Shown piece by piece: positions 6,223 to 11,072 of a stretch of DNA of 11,072 nt. A program made the position numbers and the translations under genes. How positions within the stretch are numbered: the stretch's first letter is position 1; the number at the start of each line of letters is the position of its first letter. The notes beneath the pieces were generated by a model, which did no database searches, had not been told where the DNA came from, and worked only from the letters and a program-made list of their open reading frames with translations. The DNA lies in contig JAEDGJ010000081.1 of assembly GCA_016297585.1 (NCBI GenBank), positions 1-11,072 on the forward strand. Reading direction: 5' to 3'. This DNA is from Clostridiaceae bacterium (GTDB taxonomy: Bacteria > Bacillota > Clostridia > Oscillospirales > QAMX01).

Positions 6223-6932
6223 GGGTTTTCGCTCCTTTTTGGTTGGATTTTGTAGGTATACCCCCGCCGTTCGCCGGACTCGCGTCCGGCAAGACCGTGC
6301 GCGTACAGCACGCGCAGCGCGGCCTGCGCCGACGCGCGGGGAATATGCGCGGCTTTGGAAAAGTCAAGGGAGGTAAAGCGTTCGGGAAGCCCTTCGGGCA
6401 GAAGCCCCAGAAGGTCGTCCGGCGTGCGGACGGTGTAATCGTCGCGGATGCCGCGCAGCACGCGGTCGACGTGGGTGGCGCGCGCCTTTTTCGACGCGCC
6501 GCGGCCGTCGAGCATCCGGTATTCGTCCAGCTCCAGCAGCAGGATCCTCGCCGCAAAGCGCGGATTCCCGAGAAACTCCGCGAGCGCGGGCAGCTCCGTC
6601 CAGAACGAGCTGCGCGTGCAGCGTTTGGAGCTTTTTCGCCCCTCGGTGCAGTCGCCGGTCTCGGGATCGATCCAGAAAAGCCGCTTTTCCGCGGCGGCGG
6701 GATAGACGACGGTCACGGGGCCGAGCGTAAGGAGATGCTCGACCTTCGCGCGCAGCCGGTAGAAGCCGCGCGTCTGGATCTCATACGCGCCGCCGTCGTT
6801 GAGGACGTCCGCGATATGCCCCGCGGCCGGCACCTCGTGATGGGCGGGGTCGGGGTCGATGTAATGCTTGAGGGCGGCATGCAGCGAGGTCTCGTTTTCG
6901 GTGCCGATGCTGTGCGCGCGGTCTTCGGGCAT
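6219..6932 (-). CDS. Uncharacterised two-domain protein, PD-(D/E)XK-like N-terminus and winged-helix-like C-terminus
   Basis: The 237-residue product looks like a widespread, unnamed Firmicutes family; I think it corresponds to a Pfam domain of unknown function (possibly DUF8091) but cannot confirm that. The N-terminal part has LHAALKHY (17-24), HEVPAAGHIADVL (32-44) and YEIQTRGFYRLRAK (50-63). The D42...E51-x-Q53 arrangement, with a glutamate in the first helix and a following Arg/Lys helix, resembles PD-(D/E)XK nuclease variants that use Gln instead of Lys; this is inference. The middle has RKSSKR (99-104) and LDEYRML (135-141). Residues about 186-232 look like a winged helix ending in GYTYKI. 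TGATG joins it to the M5-like nuclease gene upstream, with AAGGAG 8 nt before the start, and ATGA joins it to the isomerase gene downstream. A nucleic-acid role would suit its neighbours. Confidence 0.8.
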   Translation of the reverse strand: MPEDRAHSIGTENETSLHAALKHYIDPDPAHHEVPAAGHIADVLNDGGAYEIQTRGFYRLRAKVEHLLTLGPVTVVYPAAAEKRLFWIDPETGDCTEGRKSSKRCTRSSFWTELPALAEFLGNPRFAARILLLELDEYRMLDGRGASKKARATHVDRVLRGIRDDYTVRTPDDLLGLLPEGLPERFTSLDFSKAAHIPRASAQAALRVLYAHGLAGRESGERRGYTYKIQPKRSENP

Positions 6933-7519
6933 CAGGGAAGCTCCTTTGCGGCGCGGAGGAATTCCTCGTAGGTGTAAAGGCTGCCGACCGCGTCGAGCAG
7001 GGCGTTCGCGGTCATGCCGGACGGAAGCCCCATGCGGCGGCAGAGCGCGGCGCGGCGTTCGGCGCTGTCGGGCGTGCCGGAAAGCCCGAGCGCGTAAAGA
7101 TCGCTTTTTTTGAGCTTCGGGGGCGCGGGACAGTCCTCGCCCTCGATCGTCGCGCCCGCGCGTCGCAGCGCCGCGAGCAGGATCTCCGGCGGCATCCCCT
7201 CGACGCCGAGCGTGCCGGCCTTCGAGGGCTTGGCTTTGCGGCGCTCCTTGCCGGAAAGCTCGGGGATGAACGCCTGCTTGCACTGCGCGGCGGGAATGGC
7301 GCTTTTGAGGTGGCTGCGGATGACAAAGCCCGCGCCGTCGGAGTCCGTCAGGATCAAAAGCCCGCGCTTTTCGGCGAGACGGCGCAGATAGGCGAGCTTT
7401 TCCCGGTCGCGGAAGATGCCGAAGCCGTTCGTTTCGACGATGACGGTGTCGACGAGGGGGGCGAGCGCCGCCTTGTCGTAGCGCCCCTCGACGACGATGG
7501 CTTCCCGGATGCGGATCAT
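6932..7519 (-). CDS. rnmV: Ribonuclease M5-like TOPRIM nuclease
   Basis: The 195-residue protein has the length and layout of RNase M5, which trims 5S rRNA precursors at both ends in Firmicutes together with ribosomal protein L18. The TOPRIM domain is visible as IVVEGRYDK (8-16, catalytic Glu11), VETNGFG (28-34) and ILTDSDGAGFVIR (56-68, Asp59 and Asp61). A basic stretch KERRKAKPSK (91-100) and GVEGM (105-109) follow, then a DUF4093-like C-terminal domain with LSGTPDSAERR (146-156) and LLDAVGSLYTYEEF (174-187). The start is well supported by AAAGGAG 8 nt upstream and overlaps the holA stop as ATGA. It is the second gene of the holA operon. Some clostridial relatives are labelled only as TOPRIM/DUF4093 proteins, so the 5S substrate is by family analogy. 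Confidence 0.87.
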   Translation of the reverse strand: MIRIREAIVVEGRYDKAALAPLVDTVIVETNGFGIFRDREKLAYLRRLAEKRGLLILTDSDGAGFVIRSHLKSAIPAAQCKQAFIPELSGKERRKAKPSKAGTLGVEGMPPEILLAALRRAGATIEGEDCPAPPKLKKSDLYALGLSGTPDSAERRAALCRRMGLPSGMTANALLDAVGSLYTYEEFLRAAKELP

Positions 7520-8550
7520 GCGGCGTTCTCCTTTCCGAGCGCGCGGTACAGCGCGAGTACGAGGTCGCGCAGGACGTCATAGTCCCCCGCGCGCGAGGAT
7601 TTCAGCGCGTAATCGGCGTCCGCGCAGAGCCGCAGCGCTTCCCGGAGCCCCGGAAGAGATAGCCGGCGCGCGGCGCGGACGACGGAGTCGGTCTGGAAGG
7701 CAAAGCGGAACCGGCAGAGCGTGCCGATCTCGTCGGACGTGCCGCCCGCGTCGAGTACGAGGCGCGCGGTATAGAGGTTGCGCATCTGCCGTCCGATCAG
7801 CGCGAGCACCGGGATGGCCTCCTCCCGCGCGGCTTCCAGTGCGGCAAGACCGCGCAGCGCGGCGCGTCCGTCGCGCACGGAGAGCGCGTCGCAGAGCCGG
7901 AAGACCTGCGCCTCGGGGACGGCGGAGGTGGCCTCCTCGATGTCGCGCGCGGTGACGGTCTTCCCGGCGTACAGGCAGAGCTTGTCGATCTCGCCCGCAA
8001 GCCCCTGCATCAGTCCGCCGCAGCGGGAGACGAGCAGCCGGATCTCGTCCGTGCCGATGCGCGTGCCGAGTCCCTTGCAGCGGGAGCGGATCCAGGCCGC
8101 GAGCTCGTCCGGCGGCGCGGGCGTGAACTCCGCGAGCTCCCCCGCGGCGGTGATCGCGGCGTGCAGCTTCGTGCGCGCGTCGGGCTTGCATTCGAGGACG
8201 TCGTAGACGAAGACGAGGCAGGCGTAATCCGGAAGATCCTTCAGGATCGGCTCGAGCCACTTCGATTTGTACACGTCGAGGTCGCGCACGAGGATGAGCG
8301 TGCGCTCCGCCATCATCGGCGGGCGGTCGAGCGCCTCGGTAAGCGCCTCCGGCGTCAGGGCTTTGCCCTCGAACGCACGGTAGTTGAACATCTCGAGGGA
8401 CGGGTCGACGAGCCGGTTTTTCAGAATGCCGACGGCGGCGTCGCGCCGGAAGGTCTCCTCGCCGTACAGGACGTACAGCCGCCCGACCGGCTTCTCCATC
8501 AGATCATACAGCCACTGCCGCCCGACGCCGGACGGCTTTTTCTTTGCCAT
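7516..8550 (-). CDS. holA: DNA polymerase III delta subunit
   Basis: The 344-residue product is the clamp-loader delta subunit, which opens the beta sliding clamp during replication. The N-terminal AAA+-like domain has RLYVLYGEE (24-32) in place of a Walker A site, as expected since delta does not bind ATP. Further landmarks are LILVRDLDVYKSK, CLVFVYD, the helical-lid segment LVSRCGGLMQGLAGEIDKL, ARDIEEATS and the C-terminal collar domain ending in CADADYALKSSRAGDYDVLRDL. Length is usual. I chose the ATG at 8550 (MAKKKPSG); an in-frame ATG at 8559 would add MRA. The GGGGG upstream is 12 nt from the first and 3 nt from the second, so the sequence does not decide. The open frame continues further to 8928, but that part runs past the promoter and antisense to spoIID. 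It heads a four-gene operon. Confidence 0.93.
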   Translation of the reverse strand: MAKKKPSGVGRQWLYDLMEKPVGRLYVLYGEETFRRDAAVGILKNRLVDPSLEMFNYRAFEGKALTPEALTEALDRPPMMAERTLILVRDLDVYKSKWLEPILKDLPDYACLVFVYDVLECKPDARTKLHAAITAAGELAEFTPAPPDELAAWIRSRCKGLGTRIGTDEIRLLVSRCGGLMQGLAGEIDKLCLYAGKTVTARDIEEATSAVPEAQVFRLCDALSVRDGRAALRGLAALEAAREEAIPVLALIGRQMRNLYTARLVLDAGGTSDEIGTLCRFRFAFQTDSVVRAARRLSLPGLREALRLCADADYALKSSRAGDYDVLRDLVLALYRALGKENAA

Positions 8551-8608
8551 CGCCCGCATTCGCCCCCTTTTTTGCCCGCATTCGTGTACATTGGTCGTGT
8601 ATAAAAGC

Positions 8609-8637
8609 ATTATAGCACGCGCGGCGGGGTCTGTCAA
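8609..8637 (-). promoter_or_regulatory. Consensus sigma-A promoter of the holA operon
   Basis: On the - strand, TTGACA (8637-8632), a 17-bp spacer and TATAAT (8614-8609): every base of both hexamers matches consensus. Transcription would start near 8602, giving a leader of about 50 nt before holA. Confidence 0.9.
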
Positions 8638-8649
8638 ATGCGTTTGACA
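8632..8649. promoter_or_regulatory. Palindrome holding two back-to-back TTGACA boxes
   Basis: TGTCAAATGCGTTTGACA has perfect 7-bp arms (8632-8638 and 8643-8649) around TGCG. The left arm is the holA -35 box read on the - strand. The right arm overlaps the -35 region of the spoIID promoter. It could be an operator for a dimeric protein or simply the outcome of two facing promoter boxes. Confidence 0.5.
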
Positions 8650-8676
8650 TATCCGTTCCGCCCGCGCGCATAGAAT
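8646..8676 (+). promoter_or_regulatory. Candidate sigma-E promoter of spoIID
   Basis: GACATATC (8646-8653), a 15-bp spacer and CATAGAAT (8669-8676). The -10 box matches the sigma-E pattern CATACAAT at seven of eight positions and the ATA of the -35 box is present. SpoIID is a classical sigma-E target in the mother cell. A sigma-A reading fails because TTGACA and TAGAAT are 21 bp apart. The predicted start is near 8683. Confidence 0.65.
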
Positions 8677-8683
8677 GAAAAAA

Positions 8684-8706
8684 GCGCGGGGGGAAAGCTC
8701 CCGCGC
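8684..8706 (+). other. Stem-loop at the 5' end of the spoIID transcript
   Basis: Bases 8684-8692 pair with 8698-8706 (9 bp, one G-T wobble, 5-nt GAAAG loop). The stem starts at about the predicted transcription start and ends 1 nt before the AAGGGAGG Shine-Dalgarno stretch, a position where hairpins can protect mRNA from 5' decay. Confidence 0.5.
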
Positions 8707-8725
8707 GAAGGGAGGTTTTTTCGGG

Positions 8726-9709
8726 ATGCTGAAGACGCTTGCGGCGGGGGCGCTTGCCTGGCTGATCGCGCTGTGCCTGCCGATGGCGCTCGTCCGGGAG
8801 GAGGAAACGACGGAGGAAGCGGTGCGGGCGGTGCAGACGGCCGCGGAGGCTTCGGACGCCGCCGGTACGGATGAAACGGTCTTTCTCGCGGTGGAGCGGG
8901 ACGGCGAGGCGGTGACGATGACGCTCACGGACTATCTGACGGGCGCGGTCGCGGGAGAGATGCCCGCGTCGTTTCCGGCGGCGGCGCTGGAGGCGCAGGC
9001 GATCGCGGTGCGCACGATGGTGTATCACCGGCTCTCCGACGCCACCTTCCACGAAAGCGGCGCGGTGGTCTGTACCTCGTCCGGGCACTGCATGGCGTAT
9101 GCGCCGGGTAAGGGGTTTTCCGCCGCGCAGTGGGAAAAGTTCCGCGCCGCCGTCGCCGCGACGGACGGAAAGATCGCGGTTTACGAGGGGGAGCCGATCC
9201 TCGCGGCGTTCCATGCGATCTCCGGCGGCATGACGGAGGACGCCCGCGACGTCTGGGGCGGCGGGGCCCCGTATCTGCGCAGCGTCTACAGTCCGGGCGA
9301 GGAGGACGCCGCCATGTACCGCACGGAGCACACGTTTACCGCGGAGGACTTTGCCGCGCGCATCCGTGCGGCGTATCCGGAGGCCGATTTTTCGGATTCG
9401 CCGCAGACGTGGTTTCGGGCGTCGGAGCGGAGCGCCGCCGGCGGCATCCTGTCGGTCAGCGTCGGCGGCGTCCGGATCGCGGGAACGGAGCTGCGGCGGC
9501 TTTTGTCGCTGCCGTCGGCGGATTTCACGGTGCAGGCGGATGAGGACAGCCTGACGCTGACCTGCACCGGCTGGGGACACGGCGTGGGGATGAGCCAGTA
9601 CGGCGCGAAGGCGCTCGCGGAGAAGGGCTGGAGCGCGGAGGAGATCGTCGAATACTATTACGGGGGCGCGGAGGTCACGACGGCTTCTGCACCGGCGCCG
9701 CGAGGATAG
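8726..9709 (+). CDS. spoIID: Stage II sporulation protein D, engulfment peptidoglycan hydrolase
   Basis: The 327-residue protein is SpoIID, a membrane-anchored lytic transglycosylase acting with SpoIIM and SpoIIP during engulfment. Residues 2-23 form a signal anchor. The catalytic Glu78 lies in AGEMPASFP; CTSSGHC (C116, C122), with H109 or H121 nearby, resembles the zinc site described for the Clostridioides difficile enzyme; AFHAISGGMTED (161-172) and GWGHGVGMSQYGA (282-294) are family blocks. I chose ATG 8726 because GGAGG (8711-8715) lies 10 nt before it. An in-frame ATG at 8675 would add 17 residues, but it overlaps the -10 box of the likely sigma-E promoter and has no Shine-Dalgarno sequence. 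The gene is divergent from holA, and its 3' end overlaps dpaB tail-to-tail by 35 bp. The neighbours SpoIIQ, SpoIIM and SpoIIP are not here. Confidence 0.93.
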   Translation: MLKTLAAGALAWLIALCLPMALVREEETTEEAVRAVQTAAEASDAAGTDETVFLAVERDGEAVTMTLTDYLTGAVAGEMPASFPAAALEAQAIAVRTMVYHRLSDATFHESGAVVCTSSGHCMAYAPGKGFSAAQWEKFRAAVAATDGKIAVYEGEPILAAFHAISGGMTEDARDVWGGGAPYLRSVYSPGEEDAAMYRTEHTFTAEDFAARIRAAYPEADFSDSPQTWFRASERSAAGGILSVSVGGVRIAGTELRRLLSLPSADFTVQADEDSLTLTCTGWGHGVGMSQYGAKALAEKGWSAEEIVEYYYGGAEVTTASAPAPRG

Positions 9710-10277
9710 GCTGGAGCTGCTCCCCGCGCAGTGCGGCGGCCGCGGTGTCCGCAAGCCGCGAAAAATCGGCGACGACGGAGCGGGGCTTGCCGCCGGGATC
9801 GTCCTGGCGCATCGGCACGAAGTAGTAGTGCCGGCGGTTCAGGAGCATCCCGATGGACGCGGCATTGCCGGCGAGCGCGTCGTTGGTGGAGACGGCGAGC
9901 ACGACGGGGCGCTCGTTGCGCAGGTGCGCCTTGACGGCGAGCGTGACGGTGGTGTCGGCGATGCCGTTCGCGAGCTTGGCGAGGGTGTTCCCGGTGCAGG
10001 GGGCGACGACGAGGAGATCGAGAAGGCGTCTGGGGCCGATGGGCTCGGCTTCGGCGATGCTGCGGATGGGCGCGCGTCCGGTCATCGCCTCGAGCCGCGC
10101 AAGATGCGCTTCTGCGTCGCCGAAGCGGGTGTCGGTGCGGGAAGCGTTCTCCGATACGATGGGAACGACCTCCGCGCCGGAGGCCAGCAGCGCGTCGAGC
10201 GCGGGAAAGACCTTCGAAAAGACGCAGTAGGAGCCGCACAGGGCAAAGCCGATGCGCGATCCGTGCAGATCAGGCAT
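9675..10277 (-). CDS. dpaB: Dipicolinate synthase subunit B (flavoprotein-like)
   Basis: The 200-residue product matches SpoVFB/DpaB, the flavoprotein-fold partner of DpaA in making dipicolinic acid from dihydrodipicolinate in the mother cell. Visible features are GFALCGSYCVFSK (10-22) at the first strand, IVSENASRTDTRFG (40-53), APCTGNTLAKLANGIADT (92-109) with the flavin-binding-type PCTGNT, STNDALAGNA (130-139) and PMRQDDPGGKP (155-165). Length is usual. The ATG lies inside the dpaA end with an 8-bp overlap; an AGGGGG about 9 nt upstream within dpaA serves as its ribosome site. In B. subtilis the pair is followed by asd, dapG and dapA; here the next gene is spoIID on the other strand, so the lysine-pathway genes have separated. 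Mother-cell (sigma-K-type) control is expected, but its promoter is outside the window. Confidence 0.94.
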   Translation of the reverse strand: MPDLHGSRIGFALCGSYCVFSKVFPALDALLASGAEVVPIVSENASRTDTRFGDAEAHLARLEAMTGRAPIRSIAEAEPIGPRRLLDLLVVAPCTGNTLAKLANGIADTTVTLAVKAHLRNERPVVLAVSTNDALAGNAASIGMLLNRRHYYFVPMRQDDPGGKPRSVVADFSRLADTAAAALRGEQLQPILAAPVQKPS

Positions 10278-11072
10278 CCGCCGTCACCCCCTGTTCGCGC
10301 CATATGTTGTACAGGGTGTCCCGGAGGATCGCCGCGGCGGTGACGGGCGCGACGAGTCCCGGCAGGCCGGGCGCGCGGATGACGCGGAGCTGCGCGCAGG
10401 CGGCGGCTTCGGCGTCGAGACCGCCGGGTGCGGACGCGAGCTCGATGTAGAGGCAGTCGGGGCGCATGACGGCCAGCTCCTCCCAGCCGAGGATGGGCCA
10501 CGGCACGGTGTTGAAGATGACCGCCGCGCGGGAGAGGATGCCGTTTTCGTCGCGGCGCAGCGCGGGGGTCTTCGCGGGCGTCAGCCCGCAGGCGGCGATG
10601 CCCGCGAGATCGCCCGGACGGCGCGCGGAGACGGTGACGCGTGCGCCGAGCGCCGAAAGGCGGACGGCGAGCGCCTTTCCGACGCGTCCCCAGCCGATGA
10701 CGAGCAGCTCCGAGCCGTGCAGCGTGACGGGCAGCTCGCGCATCGCGGTCTCGATCGCGCCCTCGGCGGTGGGCACGCAGTTGGCGACGGCGAACTCCTC
10801 GCGGTCGTAGTAATCGACAAGGCGCAGGCCGTGGCGCGCGGCGCAGAGGCCGTAATCGGAGGGGGCAAGCCCGCCGCAGACGACGCAGTCTTTGGGGATC
10901 TGGGCGAGCAGCGCATAGGCGTCGGGGCGGTTGCGGCTTTCGGGTACGCCGGGCGCGTTGAGTCTGCCGTCCGCGCCGAGGACGGGCAGCGGCAGCACGA
11001 CGGCGCGCGCGCCCTCCAGCGCCTCGCGGGGGGATTCGCAGACGCGCACGCCGGATGCGGCGTCGCCCGTGA
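10270..11072 (-). CDS. dpaA: Dipicolinate synthase subunit A, N-terminus beyond window
   Basis: The frame stays open to the right edge, reading TGDAASG before the GTG at 11047-11049, so that GTG is an internal Val and the gene starts outside. About 266 residues are visible of a family length near 290-300, so roughly 25-30 are missing. SpoVFA/DpaA is the NAD(P)-type oxidoreductase subunit of dipicolinate synthase. Seen here are VVLPLPVLGADG near the front, VDYYDREEFAVANCVPTAEG in the middle, the Rossmann motif VIGWGRVGKALA with VTVSARRPGD after the second strand, then IFNTVPWPIL and YIELASAPGG, all typical of the family. It overlaps dpaB by 8 bp, so the two are made from one transcript and probably in fixed ratio. 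Confidence 0.94.
   Translation of the reverse strand, partial: TGDAASGVRVCESPREALEGARAVVLPLPVLGADGRLNAPGVPESRNRPDAYALLAQIPKDCVVCGGLAPSDYGLCAARHGLRLVDYYDREEFAVANCVPTAEGAIETAMRELPVTLHGSELLVIGWGRVGKALAVRLSALGARVTVSARRPGDLAGIAACGLTPAKTPALRRDENGILSRAAVIFNTVPWPILGWEELAVMRPDCLYIELASAPGGLDAEAAACAQLRVIRAPGLPGLVAPVTAAAILRDTLYNIWREQGVTADA

Noticed and set aside
8552..8584. Direct repeat GCCCGCATTCG, 22 bp apart, upstream of holA
   Set aside because: There are only two copies of 11 bp, with no sign of an array or known binding motif; it lies in the leader and is probably chance in GC-rich sequence.
8644..8676. A sigma-A promoter TTGACA ... TAGAAT for spoIID
   Set aside because: The spacing is 21 bp, too long for sigma-A; the sigma-E reading of the same bases fits better.
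8551..8928. Upstream extension of the holA frame
   Set aside because: It crosses the consensus holA promoter and runs antisense to spoIID, and it adds residues with no resemblance to the delta subunit.

Overview
The window is GC-rich chromosomal DNA that reads as an endospore-forming member of the Clostridia, perhaps a high-GC Oscillospiraceae/Ruminococcaceae-like gut lineage (the lineage is inference). Sporulation genes support this: SpoIID (peptidoglycan hydrolase of engulfment), both dipicolinate synthase subunits DpaA and DpaB, and a TepA-type ClpP-like protease. Dipicolinate synthase of the SpoVFA/B type also argues against the classical cluster I Clostridium species, many of which lack it. 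No tRNA, rRNA, CRISPR array, insertion sequence or phage gene was seen. Genes are tightly packed and many start and stop codons overlap.

Layout. (1) 1-396: the 3' end of a DUF3021-type membrane protein on the + strand, then a bidirectional hairpin terminator. (2) 397-2433, - strand: a family 4 glycosidase (GH4) translationally coupled through ATGA to a PaaI-like hotdog thioesterase, preceded by a promoter and a structured leader of about 150 nt. (3) 2434-4005, - strand: an unrecognised 262-residue protein followed by the TepA-like protease. (4) 4021-5382, + strand: a YqeG-family HAD phosphatase, then a membrane-anchored exported protein of unknown function. A perfect 18-bp-stem terminator at 5394-5438 closes this and the facing operon. 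(5) 5461-8550, - strand: a four-gene operon, holA > rnmV-like > uncharacterised two-domain protein > sugar isomerase/epimerase, with every junction overlapping (ATGA, TGATG, ATGA), driven by a perfect-consensus sigma-A promoter at 8609-8637. (6) 8646-9709, + strand: spoIID behind a candidate sigma-E promoter. (7) 9675-11072, - strand: dpaB and dpaA, the latter cut by the window edge, overlapping the spoIID tail by 35 bp.

How the genes work together. SpoIID thins peptidoglycan during engulfment and DpaAB makes the dipicolinic acid that fills the spore core, so the right end is a sporulation block. The central operon joins replication (clamp-loader delta) and RNA maturation (an M5-type TOPRIM nuclease) to an unknown protein and a carbohydrate enzyme. 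The left part is carbohydrate and acyl-CoA metabolism.

Most of the window is ordinary core genome. The most useful new points are: the likely start of spoIID is 17 codons downstream of the longest frame because a sigma-E-like promoter sits on the longer start; the divergent holA/spoIID promoters share a TTGACA palindrome; and three conserved-looking proteins (3217-4005, 4699-5382, 6219-6932) have no function I can assign.
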